64,000 bases of DNA, taken from contig NC_079241.1 of NCBI RefSeq assembly GCF_028009165.1, forward strand, positions 3,596,001 to 3,660,000, given 5' to 3'. Under the pieces are notes generated by a model that was given only the letters and a program-made list of their open reading frames with translations, did no database searches and was not told the origin of the DNA. The position numbers and the translations under genes are program-made. This DNA is from Akanthomyces muscarius (Eukaryota > Ascomycota > Sordariomycetes > Hypocreales > Cordycipitaceae). Position 1 is the first letter of the stretch. Every line of letters begins with the position of its first letter. Shown here in pieces: positions 22,537-33,654 of the stretch.

Positions 22537-23809
22537 GCTGTCGGTCCGGGGTTGCTTTTACGGAGAAACGGAGCGTCGCAAGTGCTAAGGAAGAGCCGGG
22601 AAACGCGAAGCTAGATCGTGGGAGCAATTATCAGGGTATACCGGGTGTCAATTTGGCGTCGGTTCGACTTGTACGATGTCGCTGGGACAGGCGGGCATGG
22701 AATTGTCGGAGCTTGTGAGGCCGGTCGCCACGGCACGAGGGGATATTCCTGTCCCGCTTATTAGGTACCAGAGGCAGAGGTACAGATTACCAGTTGCCTA
22801 CTACTCAGTACGTTGGAGCCAGCCGTACATGGAAGGGCGTTGGCCTGCGACCCACTTCGGCAAGGGACCAGGGGCGTTGCGTATTCTTTACCTTGGCCCA
22901 TCATAAAGATAATGAGATCAACATGAGATTAATGCCGTTGAAACTATTGATTCATGGACCTTCAAAATCGACTGCTAATTACTTGTCAACCCTCGCTCCA
23001 CAGTCTGCTTAGACAGAGGCGGTGGCATATCAGTAACTAGGTACCTACCTAGCCTTTGTGTAGGCACAAACTAGTTTTTAGTAGCTTTACACCGCAATGC
23101 CAACGCGCCAAGACAAGGACCCCAAAATGAGATTAAGGGCAGAAACACCACAAAAATAATCAAAAAGAAAACATACAGCAGCCGGTGTTCGCTGGTCGTC
23201 ACCGACCCAACTACTAATCTGCCGGTCAGTAGCTTGACTTCAGCGGAGCAAACGGGACGCGGTATATTCTACTGCCTATGGCCGTATGTGCAAGTGGTGC
23301 GGCCTCATTCAACTTATAACCTTAGCAAAGAAAAGAATTCGAACGTCAAAACTCTACCAAGCCGGCCGTCTGTTCCAGAGTTAAGTGTAGTAGCAGTCAA
23401 AAGCAGAGACTAAGAAGCAATTCAAGCGATGGTTATTGATTCTCGTGTGTCTCTCCTCGCCAGAGCGCTTTACGAGACGCTCATTCAAGACCAGTGCGAG
23501 CGATCAAACACCAAAACCTGACATGTACGGTTTGCAAAAGCGCCAGAATCATACTGTACAGCATGTTTGCTCCTGCTACAGGTCGCAACCAGTAGAATCA
23601 TAACCAGACGACGTTACTGAATCCCCATCCTGCCTAGTCCTGCCGGGACACCTGCTTGCCGTGAAATAACCCAAGTAAAGACCGATCTCGTAGCCAACAT
23701 AGCTGCAAAGTAGCTAATTACCGCTTGGCCAAAAGAATCAGGTAGCGTGATCCAAACCACTAGGCCCCTGATACACTTCGCGTGTAAGTCAGAGAGTGAA
23801 CTGATACAT
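22537..23809. other. Intergenic region, no gene seen
   Basis: This 1.27-kb stretch lies between the CUE-gene start and the NOT2 stop, both on the minus strand. No open frame over about 76 codons and no family resemblance. It is moderately AT-rich around 22890-23160. Confidence 0.5.
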
Positions 23810-26144
23810 TTAAGCGCCAACAGCCCCGGGGTTTACGGCCGTTTCTAAATCACTGTAGTGCAGAGTGATTTCTCGCTGTGCAATAGAGGTCAGAACATGC
23901 TTGAAAAAGATTGTTTCCGAGCAACTTACCCTCTCCCTTTGCCAGTGGTTGGCATCCCAAACAATGTACCATCCTCTCTCATGGTTAGGGCCTAGGATCT
24001 GAGGGGCCATTTGCTCGTCCTTGGTAAGCCAAATCTGGAGTTTTCTGTGCCAGCGCCAGTTACGAGTATGCCTAGTGAAAAATGGTAAGCATATTGGTTG
24101 TATGGGCGTGGGCCGTTTGCATACAATTCTTGCGCCGCCATCTGCTGCTTGATATCAGCGGGACAGCTGTAGAATATCCAGAATAGTGTTTCCTCGTTAA
24201 AACTGGGAGTCTTCGTCTCAATGGGCTGAACGTTAGTCACGCTGTAGCAATCGGGCAGACGGAATTTGCTCGCGTGAACTGTCGGCTTTGGCAAGCTGTC
24301 GTCGAACAAAGAATAAAGCTGAGTTGAAATGGGGCTACGGCAGTTAGTACGATGCAAGGTGAACTTAAAACGGTTTCTTCTTACTCTGGCGATTGCATAT
24401 CAAGCCCCAATGAATTCGGGTCTACCCCAACAGCCAGCGCGTGGTAGTCAGGATAGTTGTTCATGAGCGTTCTCAGTCCCTTCAGTCCCCATTTATCGGC
24501 ATCGGGCATTCCAGCGAGAGGATCCACAGGACCCCCTTCCTGTTCTTCTTTCATCTTGTTGATGAGGCCGTCCTGGAGCGATAAACCTGGCGAGGTTTCA
24601 CCATTACCAATGTTCGTAAGCTGTTTATTTGAACGATCAGCTGCTCTCGACCGGCTGTCGTCTTCCGATGGTTGCGCCGTAGTAGCTAGTGACGATGGTC
24701 AGTCAGAGACACAAAAACGATGAGCAACCTTTTCTGTCCGTACCTGGACCTCCCACCGCGGGTTGCGATCTTGGCTCATTCGCTCGGTTGTTAGCCGACA
24801 GCGCATTGAGCAAGCCGTTCCCTCTGTTGCCCACTACGCCTGACGGTGAGGCGCTTTGTGCGCTAATACCCAACGATGACATTAGGCTTGCACTCCTCTC
24901 TTCGCCATTGACAGTTCTATTTAGAGGAGGAAAGTCATCCACACTGCTTGGTGTGACCTGTGGCCCTGTTTGGGTACCGAAACGTAGAGAGCCGTGGTTC
25001 GTCGCCGATCTCGAGTTTGAGTTATAGAGCTCTTCTGGACCCGCTTGTTGGGATGATACAGGTGTTGGTTGGTTTCGTTGCACAGGCGCGCTCACATTTC
25101 GTGAACCAGCCGTCGACCACATTGATGCTTGCGAAGGATTGCCAAGTTGCGAGTTGTTCGACAAGGACGGAAATTCACTATCAAATTAAATTAGCATCAA
25201 TACACCAGCCAGCTCAGAGAACATGAATGGTGTATGCAAGAGTAAAGGTTGCCGCGTTACCCTTTGACAACATCAGCGTAGGCCAGACCAGCGAGCCGGT
25301 CCGGCGATCGCCCATGAGGAATCACCATGATATGTCATACGCTTTGGCGATGATAGATCTCAAAGACAAGAATACAATATCGACACTCGAAACGACGCGG
25401 TCATTGCCGCGACGACGATGATGAAGGCAATGTGAGGGTAAAATGAAAAGAACGTACGACAAGTCGAGTGGTGCTGCTTGCTGCGATCCACCTAAGCTTT
25501 GGGCGAAGCTGACGCCTCCTCCCAGTTGCCGGTTTTGAGTTGGAAAGCCACCATTGCTGTTGTTTCCCATGGGTACGCCTCCACTAAAGGCCCATCCAGA
25601 GTTGTTGTTTCCCGACGCTGCGTGGCGGTCAGTTACTCGGTACATCACGGTTGAGGAGGCTGTCGCCAAATGTCCACCGCACCTAATTTTCCATTCGATA
25701 ATCGACTCGACACAGCACGATTTTGCTGCTGCTGGGATTGCTGCTGCTGGCCTCCGAAGTTGCCTGGCATTCCTCGGAGTGTCTGCGGTACGGCACCTGT
25801 TGATTACCATGTCAGCAACGGACATGAGCTCAAGGTTCAGCTAACGAGTTTCGCAATATCGCTCTCGAATATATTGCGCGTTGCCGGATAGCGGCAACAT
25901 CTACGCCTCGCGGTATTGAATGGCTATCATCTGTTCTGTCGCAGCCTCGCAGCCAACACTTCCGACCGGCACGGGGACAGGTGGCGCGGTAACTGCTGCA
26001 GCCAGCACCATACCATCGCAGCGGCGCTTGCGTCCAATTCGTGCGTCTATGCCATGCAAGGCAGGATCGGGTCGGATAGCCAGAGGCGGCCGCGTCGCAA
26101 GCACTCGAAGATGGGACGAGGCGAAACCTACCTGGTCGATTCAT
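23810..26144 (-). CDS. NOT2: CCR4-NOT complex subunit Not2
   Basis: Not2/Cdc36 is a core scaffold subunit of the CCR4-NOT deadenylase and transcription regulator. Eight exons: 26144-26132, 25796-25683, 25617-25458, 25177-24744, 24685-24385, 24334-24125, 24071-23930 and 23875-23810, giving 479 aa. The first exon encodes just MNRP and is followed by a 335-nt intron. The N-terminal half is Gln/Ser/Gly-rich and disordered, with LDLSEFPSLSN near residues 93-103 and VDDFPPLNR further on. The C-terminal NOT box (about 330-470) has the family text DADKWGLKGLRTLMNN, SVTNVQPIETKTPSFNEETLFWIFY (in part), WLTKDEQMAPQILGP and REITLHYSDLE. All phases agree. Intron 4 (25457-25178, 280 nt) contains a possible alternative first exon, reported separately. 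Confidence 0.95.
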
Positions 26145-26543
26145 GATTAAAGTCGGCGCGCAGACAGTTGAGAATGCGGTAGTTCAGGTCGCGTTGGTCA
26201 AATACGACTGCGCAGGGTGTGTTGTTTATCGTCGCGAGGTCGAGCAAAGACTCCGCAGGTGAGCAGCCAATGTGTCGCTTGCGTTTGCTTTGTTGCTGCT
26301 TAGGACGAGTCCTGATGCATCGTAAATGCTGTCCGGATTGAAGTGGGCCCGCCCCGATATGCAAAGCTCGGCCAATCACGAGAGCGGAAATGAGGCGCCA
26401 CAGCGCACACCACTTTTGGTCGAACGCCTGTGTCGCGCTACAGCTATTGTGTGTGCTTTTTAAAGATGTGCGAATTTGGCATGCAAGAGAAGGTATTCTA
26501 TTCAATCTAACTTTTCGAATGGGCAATGTAAAGTGTGTGCAGG
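26145..26543. promoter_or_regulatory. NOT2 promoter and ZNG1-like 3' flank
   Basis: This 399-bp stretch lies between the NOT2 start and the stop of the CobW-type gene, both on the minus strand. No coding feature; a purine-rich stretch on the plus strand lies near 26440-26520. Confidence 0.45.
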
Positions 26544-27952
26544 TCAATGGACAACACTCCTGAAGCTCTGCTCAAAATCTACCCCAGCCACGTGCCTACC
26601 GATAAAGATGATCTTTCCGGAAGTGGGACTGGGTTCATCGCTTGCTGGAGCATCAATCAACTCGAAAATTTCCCGTACCCCTTGTAGCATCTTGATGTCG
26701 CCATTGTCGAACATCAGCCGGCCTTTGGAGCGATGAATCTCAAACCTTTGAGTTTCATTGTTGCCAGGGAGCTCATTCTCCCAGAGAACTTGTCTTAACC
26801 ACTTGTCTACTTGCTCGACCTGAGCCGGTTTCAGCGTGTCTACTGGTATCGTGATGGTTGATAGGTTCTACGACGGTCAGTCCACATTGCAAAACCGCAC
26901 ATATTACAGTTGTTACACAACTGCCGGGTCCAATGAACTTACAGGGTCCAAGTGACTGTGCGCGTTCGTTTTCGGCTCAGGCTCGTTGAATTGGTCATAC
27001 GCGTGCAAGTCAAGCAGAAAGCCTTCCAGCTTCGGCACGACGCTCTTTTCCGTGACATGGATTTTTGCCAAGCCGTTTATAGACTGGATTCTGTCCTTGA
27101 CATTTTGAAGCTGTTCTGGTGTGACCAGATCCGCCTTATTCATGACAATAACATCTGCATGCGATATTTGGACGTGAGCGGTAGTCATGACAGGGCCGTG
27201 ACCGTCATGCTCGTGGCCTTCAACCTTGCCGCTGGGGTCGTCGAGGCTCTTCAGGATGTTCTTTGCATCGACAAGTGTTACGATACCATCGAGATAGATG
27301 GTGCTTCCGAGGCCGTCGTCAACCCAGAAGAGAGGTGCAAGGTTGCCAGGATCAGCCAGGCCAGTTGTCTCTAACAAAATGTAGTCAAACGCGCCCTTCT
27401 TCGCCATGAGAGACTCGATTGCGTTGACGCCAGTGTCCCTATTGCAGTTAGAAATCACGTTCCTGAGAGCTGAGACCTTGACAATCTTACTTGACCGAGC
27501 AGCAAATGCAGCCGTTGCCAACTTCGAGCCATTCTTCCACTTTTTCGTCGCCTTTATTGACGGTAAGGGACTTTTCAATGTCAAGCGCTGCAGCGAGTCA
27601 GTAGAGCCTCGTGACTGTGGAATGAAGATAACTCCTTACAATCTCCAAATTCTATTACAAAAGCAGTCAGTACATCATGCAGAAATTATCGTCGGTTTGC
27701 GTCATACCATTCATAATCACGGCAATTTTCTTGCCATGTTGAGCGGTGAGGATGTAATTTAGAAGGGTTGTCTTTCCAGCTCCGAGGTAGCCTACATGCT
27801 GTCAGATATATCTGTGTGTTTGTTCCAGCCGTCGGGTGTACAATCTCACCTGTCACAATTGTAATGGGCACTTTGACAGTAATGTCTTCGTTTTCCTCTG
27901 CAAGCCCCGCAATGTCAACGAGCTCTGGGGGAGCATCGTCGTCAAAATCCAT
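26544..27952 (-). CDS. ZNG1: CobW/G3E-family GTPase, zinc chaperone ZNG1-like
   Basis: COG0523/CobW-domain GTPases deliver metal to client proteins; the eukaryotic ZNG1 branch delivers zinc to methionine aminopeptidase. Six exons, 27952-27850, 27791-27708, 27651-27640, 27587-27491, 27438-26943 and 26867-26544, give 371 aa. Walker A is GYLGAGKTT (35-43), with the putative metal-binding GCICC (Cys93, Cys95, Cys96), switch-region ETTGLADP, and the guanine-specificity motif NKAD. A His/Asp-rich loop (EGHEHDGHG) and NAHSHLDP are typical extra metal ligands. The C-terminal CobW_C domain ends at GRHVAGVDF. The third exon is only 12 nt and supplies the conserved EFGD. The N-terminus [10 protein letters not shown] resembles the acidic CPELVP-type client motif of ZNG1 but has Ala in place of the Cys (inference). 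Confidence 0.93.
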
Positions 27953-28380
27953 GATGGCGCGTCCTGTTAAAAAGGGCTACCGTCTAGGCAGCTGCTTGTA
28001 CTCGATTTTAAATGGCGAAAGGGTAAAGATCCCACTCAGGCTAAATCGCATAGACTCGCACGCCGAAATTGTATAACACAGGTCAAGGGTAGCCTAAATT
28101 TGAAGGCTGATGATGTAACTAACAGTCGCGCGAGCAAAAACCCGGCTCCAGGTACCCACACCATCCTGTTGTGGCGAGTGCGCTCCATGCATTTATCAAG
28201 CTCCCCAACCGCCAGAATATGCAACTAGTGAGTTCGTAGGTTGAGCTCCGTATTGTGGCGTCCAACTGCCACATCAGGAGAGTGTGCGCGCACGACACTT
28301 TACACGCCCAGACAAGCCTGTTTTCTGTTCTCTTGATCGTTGCGCCGGGCACAGGCCGCATACATTGTCATTCGTCCGAG
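27953..28380. promoter_or_regulatory. Divergent promoter between ZNG1-like and MOB3
   Basis: The 428 bp between two divergent start codons must contain both promoters. No coding content. I did not find a certain zinc-responsive or other operator. Confidence 0.55.
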
Positions 28381-30089
28381 ATGGCACTGGCACCTAGCTC
28401 GCCGAGGCTGCCCAGCCCTCCGCCAGCTGCCGAGATACAAATGACCCCGAACTCACCGTCTGGCGGCCCAGCTGCGACACTCGAAACGACACAAATGGAA
28501 CAATCTCTCCTCGATGCCAACTCCAAAAGAAGGATACATCCTGGTACAAAGGCTGCCGATATGGCGGCTGGTCCGCCACTGGTGCCTCTGAGCGAGGTAA
28601 ATCGTGCTTGCCAATCCCCGTTTGGACGCCAAGATTCCCAGATTTGCTAACAGGAAACATGGTACAGTTGGAATCGGCATTTTCACTACAGGAGCACCTC
28701 GCTGCTCTGCATTATGACCTCACAGCGCAGGGCACTCGAGCACTGACGCGAGCGACAGCCCATCAAATTGCGCAACCTCCCACCGGTATCGATCGAACAC
28801 TGTGGCTCTACGAGCTTTGCCGATTCCTCATCTCGCAATGCAACACCCTTATTGTCGGATTTTTGTTTGATACACCGCCCTGCAGTGCTGCAACGTGCCC
28901 TGAGATGCGCGCGTCCGAGTGGCAGTTTCTCTGTGCCGTGCATGAACAGCCCAAGAGCTGCTGCGCAATCGACTACTGCTGCCACACTCTCGACTGGGCT
29001 GCTAATGTAGTATCGGATCAAAACATCTTCCCGAGTCGATTTGTGATACTGAACGACACGCAAAGCAAAAACGTGGGCCTGAAAAACCTGGTCAACGTTT
29101 TTCGTCGTTTGCACCGTATCTTTGCGCACGCATGGTTCCAGCATCGCAGTGTGTTTTGGGCAGTTGAAGGACAGAGCGGGCTCTATGTCTTGTTCAAAAC
29201 AGTATGCGATCTCTATGACTTGCTGCCGGCCGAGAACTACAAGCTGCCGCCTGAGGCAGAGGGTCTCGAGGCGCCGGAATCTGATTCCGAGCCAGTAGCG
29301 AACAGGTCGCCGTCCGCGCCGACAGCCCTACCGAGAATCTATCCCAGAATCCTGAAGCCAAGCTCGCCACCACAGCAAAGTGCAAGAGGTACAACGAGTC
29401 CTGAAGACAACTTGCAGTCCCATGGGCAGACCACAACGAGGCGGCATATTAGAAGTAGCCCTTCGACAGGCAGTGCCGTGATGACCGTGATGGAGACGGA
29501 CGAGGAGGAGGCCGACGGATTGACACGAGGACTGGATGGCATGCATCTGGCCGCCCCACCGCCACCAAACCTGTCTCTCTTTGCAGATGAACCCGAGAAT
29601 GCAGAAGTGCCCGCTGCCGTGAATGAGGCACTGGATGGCAAACCAATGGCACAATCAACTGAGACATTTAAGGCTGATGATAAGTCGGAGGAAGCCAACG
29701 AGGCTGCCGCAAAAAGCGACACTAGCGAAGAGCCAAAGGCAGGGTCGGCAGTTGTTGAAAAGAACGCTAATGTGGCCGAGCCCACCGCCGAAGGACCCTC
29801 CACACCAGCAACGCAAGACAGCGAATTGTCTCCAGTCCCTTCAAGAGAGGCAGAACCAGCAGTCGAGAGCGCGGACGTTATTTCTGCTGACCGTGAGGTG
29901 CCATTGACCGACCATTCGGGTGCAGATGCACCGGTCGGGCAGGAAACCGAGACGACTAACGAAGCAGCGGACACTTCAAAGCCGAGTGAGAGCGATGACG
30001 CTGGATCGCCGGAAGGCTCCTCCACGACAGAGACGACACCATCGACCACAGCCACGTCGACAGAAGAAGCCGCAAAAGAAGGGCAGTAA
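28381..30089 (+). CDS. MOB3: MOB-family protein, MOB3/phocein (STRIPAK) type
   Basis: Phocein-type MOB proteins are subunits of the STRIPAK phosphatase-kinase complex; in filamentous ascomycetes MOB3 is needed for fruiting-body development and hyphal fusion (known for the family). Exons 28381-28596 and 28668-30089 give 545 aa; the intron 28597-28667 is phase 0. The N-terminus is Pro/Ser-rich. The MOB/phocein domain spans about 75-260, with zinc ligands Cys144, Cys149, His221 and His226 in CSAATC and HRIFAH. Phocein-like text includes CVILND-type FVILNDTQSKNVGLKN and GLYVLFKTVCDLYDLLP. The remaining ~280 residues are acidic, Ser/Thr/Glu-rich and disordered, much longer than animal phocein (about 225 aa in all). 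Confidence 0.92.
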
Positions 30090-31305
30090 TGCGCACTATT
30101 ATAGTCTACTGGAGCAGCTTTTGCTATCCTAGCTTTGCAACAATACTATCAATTGCTACGGGCCAAAAACAACTGGCGAATGTGCACTGAAGGATACTTT
30201 CAACAATCAATGCCATGATCAAGGGCGCATCCCTGCAAGCCTGGCTAGTGTGAATCTCCCGCGTCGTTCGTGCCGTGTCCGTGGCAGTGGGAAATGTGTC
30301 GGTAGCACACAAGTGGCGCCGCCACGCATCAGCCACTTCGTTTCTCCAGCCTGTCCCTTCAGTGGCTGCGACACTTCCTCGTACAGTCGTACCTAAATAT
30401 TGCTCACCCCCCCCCTCCAACCCGAATTCTGCTTGCAGCGCCACGGCGGCCGACAGCCACGACCGACTCGGGCTTTTGGATGCCTTAGATTACTGTCAAA
30501 AGTCCGGATCATCCCAGAAGTCTGGATCGCTTTCGGCCCTAAGCTATCAATCTTTTTTTTTTCTCTCTTTTTTCCCTAGCGCTCAGAGGTCGGCGCGAGG
30601 CCGTCGTCCCTACGGACCCTTTGCCTACCACAGCATTTGTCCATGCCAAAGGAGAAACTTGCATTCACACGCCCCTACCCATGTTCTTTTCCTGGGGGTC
30701 CCCTCGCAAGCCTTTCTCCACAGGAAGAATAGCCGATATTGCAAAACGGAATAGCGCTTTGTCAAATTTCTTTTTCTTATGTTTCGCGTTTTCTGGTCTC
30801 CTGCTTCTTTAGGCTGGTCATCTGGACCATCAAGTCATGCAGTCTGGTTCCCCCTCTCAGGCTCCGCGAGCGGCCTGTCCTAAACGAAACAGGGCAGAAA
30901 CTGGCGAGGGGGCACAGCAGAGGGACACCGTAGGATACATCACTTTCATGCCTGTTGCAGGTCGCTCTACAGAGGCCGGGTTCTAGTCCCTCAGTACATT
31001 GCTCTGCGACAAAGAAACAGAGAGGGGCCACCCGCGATCTTGTCCGCATATCTTACTTGGTCACCATACTCTGAACATAATAGGACGTCGTTTAGTCTCC
31101 TGCCGAATTTCCTAATCATGGCCGTACTGCTGGGCTCGTTCCTGATACAGACACTGTAATACTTGGCGCAGATCGCGAACGAATAATTGCCGCTCTCACG
31201 TGGGCAATGCAATGTGGCTGCCCAATCCTTGCTGGCAGCGAGCCTATGGATATTTCATTACTAAACAAAAGTGTACTTTTTCTAGCCACGCTTCTTTCTT
31301 GCCGT
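30090..31305. other. Convergent 3' region, no gene seen
   Basis: This 1.2-kb stretch lies between the MOB3 stop (plus) and the Zn2Cys6 gene stop (minus). It contains a C-run near 30409 and T-rich tracts near 30550 and 30765. Open frames are short and lack family resemblance. Confidence 0.5.
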
Positions 31306-33654
31306 CTATTGTTCAAGGTCCGCTGCGAAGTCGAGCTTGTCAAACAGCTTCCCCATAACTTTCACGTAGTCACGCTGCACATTGGCGGCTGCGTTATGTC
31401 GCTCGTCAGCAAAGTTGCGGATACTCTGCAGCATCGGGCTGAATCCTTCGTTGTCCCGCAGCCACCATCGCGTGGCGTCCTCGTCGTGAAACAGTCTCGC
31501 CATCTTTGACCGAAATGGGAGAGTTTGGATCGACCTGTTTAGATTTTCGTCCACTGTTAGTATTGGTTCACGAAAAGGAAAGCGTGCTTGAATGAAAACA
31601 TCTGGCCAAAGTTGGCCTAGTTGACCGATGCACAATGAGCAGTCTCTTACCCCATTGTTTCCAGTAATGCAAACTTTCGCCACAACCACACCCGGTGGCG
31701 CGAGTCTCGAGGTAGAAAGAGTGCCACCAGTACAAGAAACGGCCCGAGACCCAAAAGAACGCCCTTTGGCGTCGACGGCCAGTACTCCAGCGCCTCGAAC
31801 AGTTGGCATACGGTATAGCTGTGCCTGACCAGATCTGCCATGAGCCTTTCTCGAGAAACAGTCTTGGCCAGCGACTTGTGTAATATAATCAATGCGTGCC
31901 ACTCCACTGATACGATTGTTGAGCTGAGGAGCGGAGGAGTGTAGAGCAATCCTGGTTCGCAAGGATCGATAATGTCGTCTGGATCTGGCTTTGGACGCCA
32001 CGAATAGTCTCGAACTGCATAATTTGGCGCCGTTAGTACGGAGTCCCACGTGTCTCTCCAATTCATCAGTTGGATTGTGATTTTCTCGTGTTCTTCGGAA
32101 AAGTCCGACTCGGAAATTCCCCCATCGGTATCAGAGAAAAGGACGGACATGTCGTATCTGATTATGTGGAGCCGTATCAAACGCTCCTCGGCTCGCCACC
32201 TTATTTCGTTCGGCTCCTGGTTGATTTTATCTCGATAATATGCGGCGGCGCCAGTAAGCCAATCCCGTGAAAAGCTAGATCGCACTGTTCGCAAAAAAGC
32301 AATACTGGCATCAAATCGGGAATACCACGTTAGACAAATTTGACCAATACGTGTTTCCATGACTGTCTGAGGAGTAAACAGCTTGGTGAAAAGCTCCAAA
32401 GCCGCTCTTTGGTGGCCCATCAGGTTCAGCCAGTCACCCAAGTATTCCTGTGACGTGAATGAGCTAGGTCACTTAGATCAGGCAATATAAGTGCCGAAAA
32501 TGTACAGGTGGCCAACGAACCTCGATTGTTGCCAACTGTAGTATACTCAGAAGAGTTGGGAGATTGTGCGTTTGCTCTTGCGCTAGGCACTCTAAGAGTA
32601 ACGTGATGCTGCGGTTATAGTAAAGTAGAAAGTCTCGAAGCTTTCCTTCAGGCTGTTCGATGATTCTTAGATAGGCAGCAAAGGCAACGACTGCATTAAG
32701 CAACAGCTGATTCCTGGACGCCTCGATAATCATACCACGAACAAAGAAGTTGTCGGTATCGTTGGTAAGGGAGTAGTGATGACAAGTGACGTTTTCGTAC
32801 AGATATTGTAAGTGCATTTGGTAGTCATCTGGTAGGTTGGAAAGGTTTGGATCTCCCATCATAACGGAATGAAAATCAGATTGGTAGTTTCCGGGAAAAA
32901 AGTGGTCTCGCGAGGTCGCCGTGGAGGGAGACGGTGACAAGCTGTTGTTCTCATGCGAGCTAGGATCCGATATCTGAAGCACAAGCTTGTTTTTTGGCGG
33001 TCGCTTCAGAGAAGCACAGTCTTCATCTTCGTCCAGTATCGTATCGAGCGTCACGGAGTGTTTGGTTTCGTCGTGCTCCACGTCGTCGGAGTTTGATGAT
33101 GTTGGGCTTTGGTTTGAGGCAGAAGTAGACGTAGATTCCTTTTGCCGTGAGCTTCCCTTTGATGCTGATGGGTCGGGATAGACACAGTCTCTGCCTCCTT
33201 TCCGACAACCTGAAAAGAGAGTTAGAGGTAGGTGCAAATGAGTACATGGAATGCCTTCGAAATCCTTACGTTCACATATTGGACGGGCCTCGTCACACTA
33301 TGAAGTCATTAGTACTATTGCCACGTATAGACCCAGATGATTGATTACCTTGACTCTGCGGCCCCGGCAAGTAAAACACCCGGACCTGGTCCTGCGATGC
33401 TTAACCTGTTCTGCGTCCGCAGCGGCTGCAGACGCTGATTTTCGCCTCCCTTTTGCAGTTGCCGGTTGAAAAGCGAATGAAGGCCCTGAAAATCCGGTGA
33501 AATGACCAAAATTCTGGTAGTTGACTGGAACAGTATTGACAGGCAGATGTGGCCCGGGTAAGTAAGGGTAATTTAGCTCCTCTGGGCTCATAGACGCGTG
33601 CGCCTCTGCGCCGGCCATCATGGAGGAGAGAAACTGTGGGTAGTTTCCTGCCAT
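31306..33654 (-). CDS. Zn(2)-Cys(6) fungal-type transcription factor
   Basis: A nuclear binuclear-zinc-cluster regulator. Exons 33654-33349, 33297-33270, 33209-32521, 32447-31651 and 31534-31306 give 682 aa. All six zinc ligands are present: Cys93, Cys96, Cys103, Cys110, Cys113 and Cys120. They are encoded over three exons, the middle one only 28 nt. An Arg/Lys-rich linker precedes the cluster, a Ser-rich region follows, and the C-terminal 450 residues form the helical regulatory region (fungal_trans_2-like), with LQYLYENVTCHHYSL and AAYLRIIEQ. The pattern RTRSGCFTCRGRRVKC resembles the Moc3/UPC2-like group, but the target genes are unknown. Start 33654 (MAGNYPQF) is chosen; ATG 33726 adds 24 residues in frame. 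The last intron (31650-31535) is the least certain junction; it was chosen because it alone preserves the conserved-looking C-terminal frame. Confidence 0.85.

Noticed and set aside
30400..30420. C-run as a possible G-quadruplex or telomere-like element
   Set aside because: A single homopolymer run; no set of spaced G-tracts.
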